In this document: positions 49,398-58,892 of the stretch, one piece after another
How the letters are laid out: each line of letters begins with the position of its first letter
Numbering within the stretch: the first letter of the stretch is position 1
NCBI GenBank assembly: GCA_030430565.1
Contig: JAUIKS010000002.1
Location: 124,001 to 188,000, forward strand
Direction of reading: 5' to 3'
DNA length: 64,000 bases
Source of the DNA: Polyangia bacterium
GTDB taxonomy: Bacteria; Myxococcota_A; Polyangia; Nannocystales; Nannocystaceae
The notes under the pieces: model-generated
Database searches by the model: none
Seen by the model: the letters and a program-made list of their open reading frames with translations, nothing else
What the model was told of the DNA's origin: nothing
Position numbers and translations under genes: made by a program

Positions 49398-50172
49398 CCT
49401 TGATCATGGTTCGAACCGGCATGATCCGGCAGTCGAGCAGCTGGATCGTCTCGCGCTGCACCGGGCCGATGTCGGGGCGTCCACGACGGACCTTGTGCGG
49501 CGGCGTGATCCGGCGGCGCACGGACTCGGCGAGGATGCGGACCGGCGGGTCCTCGGGGTGGTCCCGGGTCTCGCGGACGCACACGCCCTTGAGGAACCAC
49601 GTGCGGTTGGGGTTCGCCTGCTTGCGCCGGATCGCCGCGTAGTACTGCCAGATGTCGCGTCGCGACTTGGTCCACCACCAGTGCGTCTGCCAGCCGGTCT
49701 CGGCTTTCTCGTACTCCTCGAGGCGCACCAGCGTGCCGTCGGCGCGGTACTCTGACAGCGCCAGCAGCGTGATCCAGCGCGAGGGGTTGGGCGAGTACAT
49801 GATCCAGCGCTGCGAGAGGCTGACGTTCCGCATGTCGCGGGCCAGCTCGTCCATGCGCTCCTTGCCGAACCACGCGTGGCTCTGCTCGCGGGGCAGCGCC
49901 GGGATCACGATGAAGGCCGCGAGCGCGAGCGCGAACAGGGCGTGGAAGAGCCGCCCAAACCACGTGCGAAACAACCACCGGATCGCGCGGTCTTGATAGA
50001 CCTTCAGCGCGCGTCCGGCCAACACCGCCGCGCCCAGCCACGACGGCCACAGGCGGCGGCCGAGGACGCGCTGGGGTCGATGTCGCGGGCTGTCGTCGGC
50101 GCCTCGGAGGAACTCCGCGAACCGGCCCGCGCCGAGACGGTCGTGCTCTTCATCGCCGGCCAAGTCACTCAA
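49369..50172 (-). CDS. HTTM companion protein (membrane-anchored soluble domain)
   Basis: The 267-residue protein has one membrane helix (~80-100, LFHALFALALAAFIVIPALP) and a soluble C-terminal domain with SQRWIMYSPNPSRWITLLAL, an equivalent of SWAMFAPNPPRRNVFL in the C-terminal domain of the fused protein at 39874. It therefore supplies in trans what the fused protein carries in cis. ATG 50172 overlaps the metallopeptidase stop by 4 nt and its stop lies inside the HTTM gene. The function is unknown. Confidence 0.75.
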   Translation of the reverse strand: MSDLAGDEEHDRLGAGRFAEFLRGADDSPRHRPQRVLGRRLWPSWLGAAVLAGRALKVYQDRAIRWLFRTWFGRLFHALFALALAAFIVIPALPREQSHAWFGKERMDELARDMRNVSLSQRWIMYSPNPSRWITLLALSEYRADGTLVRLEEYEKAETGWQTHWWWTKSRRDIWQYYAAIRRKQANPNRTWFLKGVCVRETRDHPEDPPVRILAESVRRRITPPHKVRRGRPDIGPVQRETIQLLDCRIMPVRTMIKDDRARHGDP

Positions 50173-52544
50173 CTTCTACGCCGGCGCCAGCCGGCGAGCA
50201 ACGCCACGGCCAGGGCCGAGAGCGGCGCCCCGCCCCCGCTGCCCCGATCCGTGGTGCAGGCGCAGCTCACGTCGGCGTCGCCGCGCAGCTCCCCGCTCTC
50301 GCCCCCCTCGAGGCCGTCGGACTCGCTCTCGGGCGCGCCGCCGTCGGGCACGGGCGTGCCCTGGTCGAGCAGCTCGGTCGGGATGCTCGTGATCTTGGTC
50401 GACGACGCCACGGCCTCCGACTTGTAGGTGTTGACCAGCGTGACGTAGGCGACCGTGCCGGGGTTGAGCCCGCGGATCAGCAGTTGGTTCTCGCTCGAGC
50501 CGATCAGCGTCGCGATGCGCTCTTCGTCCCAGTCGCCGACGACCTGGATCACCTCCTCGGCGTCGGCGCCCTCGGGCGAGCCGTTGATGTCGTCGGTCTT
50601 CGCGGTCAGGTGATACTCGAACTCCATGGGCTCGTCGGCCCACTTGATCAGCACCATCGCGTCGACCGGGCTGGTGTTGGGGTTCCCCGTTGAGGTCCCG
50701 CGCGGCGCGAGCCGGAAGCTGATCACGAGGTTGTCGCTGCCGACCGGGACCTCGCCGCGCAGCTGCATGGGCCCCGGCCAGAACGGCGTGACCGAGTCGG
50801 TCTTACCGCGCAGGTACATCGAGCGGCCCGACGCCACCGCGTCCGGGTCGGTGATGACGCGCGTGCAGTCGTAGAGCCCCCGGCTCTCGAACGCGCGGTA
50901 CAGGTGCTCGAGATCCTGCGCGCTCCAGCTGCCCTCGGCGAAGCGCTCTTTGGCGATCTCCCGGACCGCGTTCGCGGCGGTCTCGAGGTCGGCGTCGCCC
51001 GGCAGGCGCGGGAGCATGTCGAGGGCCACCGAGTCGAGCTTCTTGCCGACGCGCTTGCGCGTGGCCCACAGCGCGGCGGTCAGCGGCTCGCCGTCGTTGT
51101 GCACCTGGCCGATGGTGTTGTCCGGGCAGGTCTTGGTGTTCTCGCCGGTGCGGATGTACTCCTTGCCGTAGCCGGGCCAGAAGCGCGCCACGTAGTCGCC
51201 GAGCAGGTGCTCGTCGGTCATGATGATCGCGAAGTAGTCAGCGATCGACTCGTTGATCCCGCCCGCGTCGGCGACGACCGCCTCGGGGCGCAGGCGCCGT
51301 CCGCTGAGGCCCTCGGGGGTCAGCAGCGCGACCATGCCGTGACCCATCTCGTGGTAGACGACATCGCCGTCGTAGGCGTAGTCGACCGACGAGCCCTGCC
51401 CGAACATCATCGTCGGGCCCAGATCGGCCTCGCACTTGTTGGTGTAGTAGGCGTTGTTGAGCGGCCCGTAGTCGAGGTCGGGGTAGCTCTCCGAGACCTC
51501 CTGGTAGCGCATGTTGGCGAGCATCAGCGCGGTGTCACACTTGAACTCGTAGAGCCCGAACTTCTCGAGCTCATGCAGGAAGCGCTCGCCGTGATAGAAC
51601 ATCGAGACCTCCGAGTAGAGGTCATCGCCGGCGGTGTGAATCGGCCAGTCCGTGAGCACGGGGATCGGGACCTCGAAGTCCCCGTCGTCGTTCGAGCGCG
51701 CGAGCTGCATCGGGTAGCACTCGCCCTCGTCCCACCACGCGGGGATCATCTCCTCGTCCTCGGGCGGCTCGAGCGAGCAGTTCATCGAGGCCACGCGCGC
51801 GCCGGTCAGGGTCTCCCCAGGGCCGCTGGTCTCGATGTTGGTGAGTTCGACGTCGACGGCCACGGGGGTCGTCGCCGGGTTGATCGGGAACACCGTCGCC
51901 TTGGCCGCGCGCACGTGCTCGATCTCGTGCAGCACCCGACCTGTCGCGGCGGACACGTAGAGCGTCTTGCTCGTGGGCTCGCCGCCGGAGAGGTCGAGCG
52001 GCATGTGCGTCTCCCACACCAAGATCGGGCGCCCCAGGATGTCGAGGTAGACCAGCTCGGGCTCGCGCTCGGGCTCCCCCGGGTCCACGGAGCCGGCGTC
52101 GACTTGGTGCGCGATCGCAATGGTCCGCGCCTGCTCGGCGGTCACCCGCGCGTCCTCCGGGCGGAATTGGGGCGCGGCGACGGGCGGCCTCGAGAGCACC
52201 ACGCGCTGCTCCTGACCGTCCTCGTTGACCAAGGCGGTCTCGTAGGCGCCGCGCACCGGCAGGCCGTGGATCGAGAAGCCGCGCTGCTCGTAGTGCGCGA
52301 CCGAACCAGCCGGCGCGCCCAGCAGGCGCGCGCGATCCATCGGCACGACTCGCTCGACGCTGCGCACGAACAGCTCGGTGTCGGGCGCTGGCGCGGCCGC
52401 GACCTCGCTCCCATATCCGAGCGCCGCGATCGCGAGGGCGAGCGCGAACCATCGCCGCCGCCGCCGCGCGTTCCCGCGAGGCCTGCGCCCGCGCCGGTCT
52501 TGAACCCGTGCCCCGTCCCCGTGCCCCAAACGCGCCATATCCAT
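50169..52544 (-). CDS. Secreted M4/M36-like zinc metallopeptidase with MYXO-CTERM-type tail
   Basis: From ATG 52544 the ~791-residue protein has a signal segment (FALALAIAALGYGSEVAAA), an FTP/PepSY-like propeptide region (~50-220; DARVTAEQARTIAIAHQVD), a catalytic domain with the zinc motif VVYHEMGHGMVALL (~395-405) and GGINESIADYFAII (the Glu-xxx-Asp third ligand), a beta domain, and a C-terminus with CACT, a hydrophobic stretch and WRRRRS, the MYXO-CTERM sorting signal. It is probably a surface-anchored extracellular protease. It is followed with a 4-nt overlap by the HTTM companion and HTTM genes. Confidence 0.9.
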   Translation of the reverse strand: MDMARLGHGDGARVQDRRGRRPRGNARRRRRWFALALAIAALGYGSEVAAAPAPDTELFVRSVERVVPMDRARLLGAPAGSVAHYEQRGFSIHGLPVRGAYETALVNEDGQEQRVVLSRPPVAAPQFRPEDARVTAEQARTIAIAHQVDAGSVDPGEPEREPELVYLDILGRPILVWETHMPLDLSGGEPTSKTLYVSAATGRVLHEIEHVRAAKATVFPINPATTPVAVDVELTNIETSGPGETLTGARVASMNCSLEPPEDEEMIPAWWDEGECYPMQLARSNDDGDFEVPIPVLTDWPIHTAGDDLYSEVSMFYHGERFLHELEKFGLYEFKCDTALMLANMRYQEVSESYPDLDYGPLNNAYYTNKCEADLGPTMMFGQGSSVDYAYDGDVVYHEMGHGMVALLTPEGLSGRRLRPEAVVADAGGINESIADYFAIIMTDEHLLGDYVARFWPGYGKEYIRTGENTKTCPDNTIGQVHNDGEPLTAALWATRKRVGKKLDSVALDMLPRLPGDADLETAANAVREIAKERFAEGSWSAQDLEHLYRAFESRGLYDCTRVITDPDAVASGRSMYLRGKTDSVTPFWPGPMQLRGEVPVGSDNLVISFRLAPRGTSTGNPNTSPVDAMVLIKWADEPMEFEYHLTAKTDDINGSPEGADAEEVIQVVGDWDEERIATLIGSSENQLLIRGLNPGTVAYVTLVNTYKSEAVASSTKITSIPTELLDQGTPVPDGGAPESESDGLEGGESGELRGDADVSCACTTDRGSGGGAPLSALAVALLAGWRRRRS

Positions 52545-52603
52545 GGTGCGCCGAGTATACCCCCTCTCGCCGCGACGATGCTCTCTCGGCGCTCGCGCTC
52601 TGT

Positions 52604-52648
52604 CAGCGCTTTGTCGGCGCTTTGCCAACTTCGCCGGCGCTTTGTCGG
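52604..52648 (+). repeat. Three direct repeats of CNGCGCTTTGTCGG upstream of dacB
   Basis: Copies start at 52604, 52615 and 52635 (core GCGCTTTG at 52606, 52617, 52637), that is 11 and 20 bp apart, close to one and two helical turns. The third and first copies are nearly identical over 14 bp; the middle one diverges at its end. They lie just before the preferred GTG start of dacB in the divergent region shared with the metallopeptidase, so they may be binding sites for a regulator. Confidence 0.45.
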
Positions 52649-52661
52649 TACTCTCAGGTCC

Positions 52662-54230
52662 GTGCGTTTCTCTCGCCCGCGCCACGCTCGCCGCCCACGC
52701 CCACGCCCTGCTCAGGTAGCGACGCTCTGCTTCGCGCTCGTCACCCTCGCCGCCCCGGCCGCCGCCGCCGCCGCAGCCTCGACTGCCGCAGTCGCAGTCG
52801 CTGCCGACGCCGCGCCGCAGCCATCGGCCCGCGCGAGCGCGCTCACCGAGAAGCTCGACGCGCTGATCGACGGGGCAAAATTCCTCGACGGCGCGCAGCT
52901 CAGCGTCACCGTCGTCGACGTCGCCAGCGGCGCGCGCCTCTACAGCCGCGACCCCGACCTCCCGCTCAACCCCGCCAGCGGGATCAAGGTCGTGACCACC
53001 GCCTCCGCGCTCGCGCTGCTCGGCCCCGAGGCGCGGTTCTCGACCCGGGTCTTCGCCGAGGATGACGCGGTCAAGGGCGCGCGCGTGCAGGGCGACGTGT
53101 ACCTGGTCGGCGGCGGCGATCCCCTGCTCGTGATCGAGAACCTCTACAAGCTCGCCGACACGCTCTACGTCAACGGCGTCCGCCGGATCACGGGCGGCGT
53201 CGTCGTCGACTCGAGCGCGTTCGACAAAGACGGCCTCCCGCCGGGCTTTGACCAGAAGTCGGAGTTCGCGTCGTACCGCGCGCCGGGCGGCGCGACCTCG
53301 GTCAACTTCAACAGCTTCGTCGTCAAGCTGTTCCCCGGCGAGACCCCTGGGGCCAAGACCCGCGCCGAGGTGGTGCCGCCGGTCCCCTCGATCAAGCTCG
53401 TCAACAACACCTCGACCGCGAGCGGACGCCAGGACAAGGTCGTGGTCTCGCCGAGCGAGAAAGCCGGCGTGCTGCAGCTCGAGCTCGGCGGGACCATCGG
53501 CGCGGACGCCGGGACCGCGAGCTATCGCTACCCGGTGCACGACCCCTCGCGCTTCGCCGGCGAGACCTTCCGCGTCGTGCTCGCCCAGCGCGGCATCAAG
53601 GTCGATCGCGCCGACGTCCGCCTCGCGCGTCGACCGGGCAAGGCGGAGCTGTTGGCGATTCATCGCTCGCGCAGCCTCTCGGTGCTGATCCGCAGCGTCA
53701 ACAAGCTCTCGAACAACTTCATGGCCGAGCAGGTGCTCAAGCTCATCGACACCGTGGACGGCAACCGCGAGCCGGCGAGCTCCGCCGGCGGCGTGACGCG
53801 CGTGCGCGCGCACCTCGAGGGCCTCGGCATCGACCTCGCCGGCTTCACGATGAACAACGGCTCCGGGCTCTACGACAACAACAAGATCACCAGCGCGCAG
53901 ATGACCAGCCTGCTCGCGGCCGTCTACCGCGACTTCCGCTACGCCGCGGACTTCGTCGCCTCGCTGCCGATCGCGGGCGCCGACGGGACGCTGCGCCGCC
54001 GGCTCAAGAACACCCCCCAGGCCCGGCTGGTGCGGGCCAAGACCGGCACGCTCAACAACGTCTCCTCGCTCTCGGGCTACGCCGGCCCCGGAGGCGCGCG
54101 CCCGCTCGCGTTCTCGATCCTCGTCAACGGCTTCGAGAAGTACAAGATCCACAAGGTCCGCCGGCTGCAGAACGAGCTCGCGGTGGTGCTCGTCGAGCAC
54201 GCGACGCCGGCGGCGGGCGAGGCTCGATGA
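52662..54230 (+). CDS. dacB: D-alanyl-D-alanine carboxypeptidase/endopeptidase (PBP4, S13 family)
   Basis: The ~522-residue penicillin-binding protein has a signal peptide and the three active-site motifs: Ser-x-x-Lys in NPASGIKVVTT (~107), Ser-x-Asn in NKLSNNFMAEQ (~350) and Lys-Thr-Gly in VRAKTGTLNNVSSLSGY (~459). It trims or cleaves peptidoglycan peptides in the periplasm. GTG 52662 is chosen because it gives a normal Arg-rich n-region and hydrophobic core; an open frame back to ATG 52578 would add ~28 residues, and contains the direct repeats. Length is typical of DacB. Confidence 0.92.
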   Translation: MRFSRPRHARRPRPRPAQVATLCFALVTLAAPAAAAAAASTAAVAVAADAAPQPSARASALTEKLDALIDGAKFLDGAQLSVTVVDVASGARLYSRDPDLPLNPASGIKVVTTASALALLGPEARFSTRVFAEDDAVKGARVQGDVYLVGGGDPLLVIENLYKLADTLYVNGVRRITGGVVVDSSAFDKDGLPPGFDQKSEFASYRAPGGATSVNFNSFVVKLFPGETPGAKTRAEVVPPVPSIKLVNNTSTASGRQDKVVVSPSEKAGVLQLELGGTIGADAGTASYRYPVHDPSRFAGETFRVVLAQRGIKVDRADVRLARRPGKAELLAIHRSRSLSVLIRSVNKLSNNFMAEQVLKLIDTVDGNREPASSAGGVTRVRAHLEGLGIDLAGFTMNNGSGLYDNNKITSAQMTSLLAAVYRDFRYAADFVASLPIAGADGTLRRRLKNTPQARLVRAKTGTLNNVSSLSGYAGPGGARPLAFSILVNGFEKYKIHKVRRLQNELAVVLVEHATPAAGEAR

Positions 54231-54598
54231 CGGGGCTGACGAAGCAGCAGGTGGTCGCCTACCTCGAGTCGCTGCGCCCGGCCGAGCTCCGCGACCTGCT
54301 GCACGAGCTCGAGGAGCGCTGGGGCGTCGAGCGCCTCGTCCTCCCCCAGCCCGCGACCGTCGACCTCGACCGGAGCACGATGGGCGTCCCCGAGTTCGAC
54401 GTGCTGCTGCTCGAGCACGGCGGCGAGCGCATCGCCGTGATGAAGGCGCTGCGCCAGCACCTCCACGTGCCGCTGCGGGCCGCCAAGCAGATCATCGACT
54501 CGCTCCCGTATACGGTCGCCGAGGGGCTCCGCCTCGAGCATGCCCGCGTGCTTCGTGAGCTGCTCGAGGCCGCCGGCGCGCGCGTGAAGCTTCGGTAG
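54227..54598 (+). CDS. Ribosomal protein L7/L12-like paralogue
   Basis: The 123-residue protein matches bL12 in both domain layout and length. The N-terminal helices (TKQQVVAYLESLRPAELRDL...ERWGVE) correspond to the L12 dimerisation domain; a short hinge (LPQPATVDLDRSTMG) follows; the C-terminal domain (EFDVLLLEHGGERIAVMKAL, VPLRAAKQIIDSLPYTVAEG, ELLEAAGARVKL) keeps the Lys-containing factor-binding surface pattern. It is not in a ribosomal operon; ATG 54227 overlaps the dacB stop. It could modulate translation factors or act as a dimerising adaptor; the Ala/Gly-rich L12 hinge is replaced by a different linker. Confidence 0.8.
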   Translation: MTGLTKQQVVAYLESLRPAELRDLLHELEERWGVERLVLPQPATVDLDRSTMGVPEFDVLLLEHGGERIAVMKALRQHLHVPLRAAKQIIDSLPYTVAEGLRLEHARVLRELLEAAGARVKLR

Positions 54599-54922
54599 GA
54601 AAATTCCCCCGTCCGAAGGCCGCGTCCCCCGCCCCGCGCGCCGGCGCCTCGGCTGCGTCTGCACACGGCACGCGCAACACTTTGCACACTCGGGCGAGAA
54701 CGCCGTCTTTACGCGCCCCGCAAGCTTTACCGCCGACTGTACAAAGGGCCAGAACCCGCGCGTGCCGTCGATCCGCGCGTGGCGAGATGACCCAAGGGCT
54801 CCCGGGGAGCGCGCGCGGGTGTGCACACCTCGCTGCGCAAACAAGCGCCGGATGAGAAAGTGCCACGACAACAATTTGCCGGTCGTACGCGGCGTCCCGT
54901 AAGGTTTCCTGAGCCCCCCAGC
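54599..54922 (+). other. 324-nt gene-free stretch between L12-like and lipid kinase genes
   Basis: It contains the perfect 12-bp palindrome GGTGTGCACACC at 54818-54829 about 94 nt before ATG 54923, several TGCACAC elements nearby and a weak TTGCCG/TAAGGT promoter-like pair (18-nt spacer) at ~54879-54902. No RNA gene is seen. An open frame starting at 54821 is the upstream extension of the lipid kinase frame and has no conserved sequence. Confidence 0.4.
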
Positions 54923-55969
54923 ATGCCCGCGACCATCGGCGTCATCACCAACCCCAACTCGAAGAAGAACTGGCGGTCCCAAGACCGCGCGGTTCGTCTC
55001 GAGCAGATGATCGGCAAGCGCGGGGTCCTCAAACGAACGCGGACCCTCGAGGAGCTGCCGGGCGCCATCGACGAGCTGCTCGACGCGGGCTGTGAGTACC
55101 TCGTCTGCGACGGCGGCGACGGCACCCTGCACTGGGCCATCAACACCAGCTTTGACCGCCTGCGCGCGCGCGGAGAGACGGCCGACAAGCTCCCCGTGAT
55201 CGTCCCCACCAACGGCGGCACGGTCGACTTCGTGGCCCGCAAGGCGGGCCTCAAGGGCGAGGCCGAGTCGATCCTCGTGCGCCTCATCGACGTCCTCGAT
55301 CGCGGCGAGCGACCCGAGACGATCACCGTCGACACCTGCCGGCACCACGGCGCCGTGGTCGACGAGCGCGGCAACACGACCGACTTCGACCGCCTCGGCA
55401 TCGCGACCGCCGTCGGCGGCGTCGGGGCCAACTTCTTCGACAAATTCTACAAGCTGCCCAAGACCCGCGGCGCCGCCGAGATCGCGGGCGTGATCGGGGC
55501 GGCGGCCGGCGGCGCGGTGGTCCAGTCGCTCGGGCCGACGCTGCGCAGGCTCGCGCCGAGCACCCTGCGCGAGTACGGCGAGACCTTCTTCAAGCCGACC
55601 CGCGCGCGCATCGAGGTCGACGGGACCGCGCTGCCGAGCACCGAGTTCATCGCGCTGCAGGTCGGCGCCGTCGACATCAACCTCGCCGGCATCCTGCGCT
55701 GCTTCCCGCTCGCCGAGCGCCCCGGCGCGATCCACTTCCAGGCGCTCGACTCGACGCCGATGGGCGCGGTCGCCAACCTCCCCTCGATCGTCTTCGGCGC
55801 GCCGCTGCTCGGGCGCAACGTCTTCGACGACCGGATCGCGCACGTCAAGATCACCGCCGACCCAGGGCACGCCATCGACCCCGTGATCGACGGCGAGCAA
55901 TTCTACGGCCTGCGCGAGCTCAACCTGTCCCTCGGGCCTACCATGCAGGTCCCGCTCCTGCCGGCCTGA
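54923..55969 (+). CDS. Diacylglycerol/lipid kinase family protein
   Basis: From ATG 54923 the 348-residue protein has the DAGK catalytic pattern: N-terminal IGVITNPNSKKNW, the ATP-site CDGGDGTLHWAI, VPTNGGTVDFVARKAG and a C-terminal beta domain with INLAGILRCFPLAERPGAIH. It would phosphorylate diacylglycerol or a related lipid (YegS/DgkB-like). The usual Gly-Gly-Asp-Gly-Thr is intact; the following Asn-x-x residues of the family are less typical. Upstream in-frame codons to 54821 are non-conserved. Confidence 0.85.
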   Translation: MPATIGVITNPNSKKNWRSQDRAVRLEQMIGKRGVLKRTRTLEELPGAIDELLDAGCEYLVCDGGDGTLHWAINTSFDRLRARGETADKLPVIVPTNGGTVDFVARKAGLKGEAESILVRLIDVLDRGERPETITVDTCRHHGAVVDERGNTTDFDRLGIATAVGGVGANFFDKFYKLPKTRGAAEIAGVIGAAAGGAVVQSLGPTLRRLAPSTLREYGETFFKPTRARIEVDGTALPSTEFIALQVGAVDINLAGILRCFPLAERPGAIHFQALDSTPMGAVANLPSIVFGAPLLGRNVFDDRIAHVKITADPGHAIDPVIDGEQFYGLRELNLSLGPTMQVPLLPA

Positions 55970-56056
55970 TCGCTCGCGCCGAAGCGCGTACGCCTCAACG
56001 CGGCCCAAGCGACGCGCGCGCGAGCTCAGCCCGGCCGCGCGCCGCCAGGCTCCCGC

Positions 56057-57982
56057 CTACTCGGGGATCAGCGCGAGGTCGAGGCCGCCCGGGTACCAGT
56101 AGCTCCCGTAGTTCAGCACGCCGTAGACGCTGATGCCGATCTTCGAGTTCGAGAGCACCTCGTGGTTGCCGTCGCCGTTGTTGCTGAGCTTGACGTGCGC
56201 GACCGAGAAGCCGGTGGCGCCGATCGGCGTAAAGCCCTGCACGTCCATCCCGTCGACGGTCGCGCCCGCGCCGTCCGGCGCGATGATGTCGACGTAGTTG
56301 CCGGACCAGCCGACCGGCGCGTGGAACAGATAGTTGGTGCGGTACTGCTCGGTCGCGACGGCGACGAGCATCGCCGGATCGCTGGTCCCGAAGTTCGCCT
56401 GCTGGCCGACCATGTACTGCGCGACGAGGATCTTGTTGTTCGACGAGACCTTGAAGCTGTTGGTCGTCATCGGGATCTCGACGAAGTTGCCAGCCTGCGC
56501 GAGGTTGGTGTTCACGCCCTGATCGGGCTCAAAGGTCAGCTGAGTGTCGGGCGCGGTCGCGACCACGCGGATCACCTGGGCCTTGGCGAGCTGGTCGTTG
56601 GGCACCTGCACCGGCGGGACGACGATGTACTCGGTCGCCAGCGTCTCGATGGGGAACATGCTCTCCTCGAGGTGGTCACAGGCCGCGACGCCGATCGGGA
56701 CCTGCGTGCAGTCGTGCCCGCCGAGCACCTGGACCGGCTTGTCGGCGTTGACGAAGGCGCCGGTCTGGTCGCCGCCGTTGCCCGAGACCACCTGCAGCAC
56801 GTCGCCCTCGTTGAGCATGACGACGCCGTTGCCGCTGGCGTCGACGCCGCCGCCGGCCTGGGTCGTCTGGTTCTGCGTCGGCCCGGTGATCGTGACCGTG
56901 GTGTTGTCCGCCTTGGCCGTGACCGAGTAGAAGCCCGGGTACGCCGCCCAGTACGGCCACGCGGCGACCACGTAGTTGCCCGTCCAGGCGTTGACCGGCA
57001 GCATCAGCGAGGCGTCGTTGGTGACGTTCGCGGCCAGCGGGTTGTACTGGTAGACGGTCACCGGGCGATCGGAGCGCAGGCGATACGCGCCGTCGACCGC
57101 GACCTTGGAGGGACCTGTCCCCAACACCAGCTCGTTGACCCACGGCAGCGTCACGACCTGGACGCTGTTGGGCTGGACCATGACGTTGGTGACCGGGTTG
57201 GGGCCGCGGGTGATCGTGACGTTCGCGACCTCGGCCGTGGTGTTGGCGACCGCGACCGCGTACTGGCTGCCGCCGACGTAGGAGTCGAGCTGCTGCGTGA
57301 CGGTCGGGTAGTAGTCGCAGCCGATGTAGCTGAGCCCGAGGCTCTGGGGCGAGCACGCGCCCTCGCAGTAGCCGGAGTCGGGGTTGCACGACACGCCCTG
57401 GACCGGGTCGCACTCGACCGGGTCGTCGAAGCCGTCGCCCTGATCGTTGCAGACCACGGAGCTCTCGCCCTCGCAGCTCGCCTCGCCGGGGATGCAGAGC
57501 ACGCAGCCGAGCCCGTCGGCGCACTCGGTGTCGCAGACCTCGAGCAGCTCAAAGCCGCCCATGCCGTCGCAGACCAGCGCCTCGCCGTCCTCGCAGATGA
57601 TCTCGCCGTCCTCGCAGCTGCCGCCCGTGCTCCCCGTGCTCGTCGAGCTGGTCGAGGGATCCACGGTGGTGCTCGGGTCGACGGTCGTCGACGAGCTGGT
57701 CGCGGTGACGCCGGTGGTCGAGCCCGTGTCACCGACGGTGCCGGTCATCGTCGGGTTGGAGCCGCTGCTCCCGGCGGTGCTCGTCTGGCTGCCGGCGGAG
57801 GTGGTCAGCGTCGTGCTCGTGCTCGCGTCGCTGTCGCTGCCGCGCGTGTCGCCCTCGCTGTCGCCGCAGCCAGCGAGCGCGAGCGCGCCGAGCGAGAGCG
57901 CGGTGATCAACGCGCTCGAGACGCGGTCGGGTGATGAGCAGCGAGGCGACCGCGAACGACGAGTAAGGGCATTCAAAGACAT
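56057..57982 (-). CDS. IgGFc-binding-domain lipoprotein with Ser/Thr stalk
   Basis: The 641-residue protein has a lipobox (ALSLGALALAGC), a ~85-residue Ser/Thr/Gly stalk, a Cys-rich section (~120-215: CEDGEIICEDGEALVCDG, CDTECADGLGCVLC), and an IgGFc-binding-like N-terminal domain (~215-641; YTLPWVNELVL-like VVTLPWVNELVL, VYQYNPLAANVTNDASLML, GGHDCTQVPIGVAACDHLEE). The domain is widespread in myxobacteria and related to surface adhesins. A GGA-type Shine-Dalgarno (AGGAC) precedes ATG 57982. It is divergent from the response-regulator gene. Confidence 0.85.
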   Translation of the reverse strand: MSLNALTRRSRSPRCSSPDRVSSALITALSLGALALAGCGDSEGDTRGSDSDASTSTTLTTSAGSQTSTAGSSGSNPTMTGTVGDTGSTTGVTATSSSTTVDPSTTVDPSTSSTSTGSTGGSCEDGEIICEDGEALVCDGMGGFELLEVCDTECADGLGCVLCIPGEASCEGESSVVCNDQGDGFDDPVECDPVQGVSCNPDSGYCEGACSPQSLGLSYIGCDYYPTVTQQLDSYVGGSQYAVAVANTTAEVANVTITRGPNPVTNVMVQPNSVQVVTLPWVNELVLGTGPSKVAVDGAYRLRSDRPVTVYQYNPLAANVTNDASLMLPVNAWTGNYVVAAWPYWAAYPGFYSVTAKADNTTVTITGPTQNQTTQAGGGVDASGNGVVMLNEGDVLQVVSGNGGDQTGAFVNADKPVQVLGGHDCTQVPIGVAACDHLEESMFPIETLATEYIVVPPVQVPNDQLAKAQVIRVVATAPDTQLTFEPDQGVNTNLAQAGNFVEIPMTTNSFKVSSNNKILVAQYMVGQQANFGTSDPAMLVAVATEQYRTNYLFHAPVGWSGNYVDIIAPDGAGATVDGMDVQGFTPIGATGFSVAHVKLSNNGDGNHEVLSNSKIGISVYGVLNYGSYWYPGGLDLALIPE

Positions 57983-58127
57983 GAATGTCCTATAACACAG
58001 GCGAGCTCGCAGACCGGCGAGCGCCAGGCAGATTCGCGCAGAACATCTAGTATGAAACCCGCGTCGTTTTACACAGCAATTACCGCGCGCGCGACGACCC
58101 GCGCCGGGATTGTGTCACTATCACGAC

Positions 58128-58888
<761 letters not shown>

Positions 58889-58892
<4 letters not shown>

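Noticed and set aside
49405..49414. GGTTCGAACC resembling a tRNA T-arm
   Set aside because: It lies inside the HTTM companion gene and no acceptor, D or anticodon arm can be folded around it.
50904..52577. Very long plus-strand open frame upstream of dacB
   Set aside because: It is the antisense shadow of the metallopeptidase gene; conserved protein sequence begins only at the dacB signal peptide.
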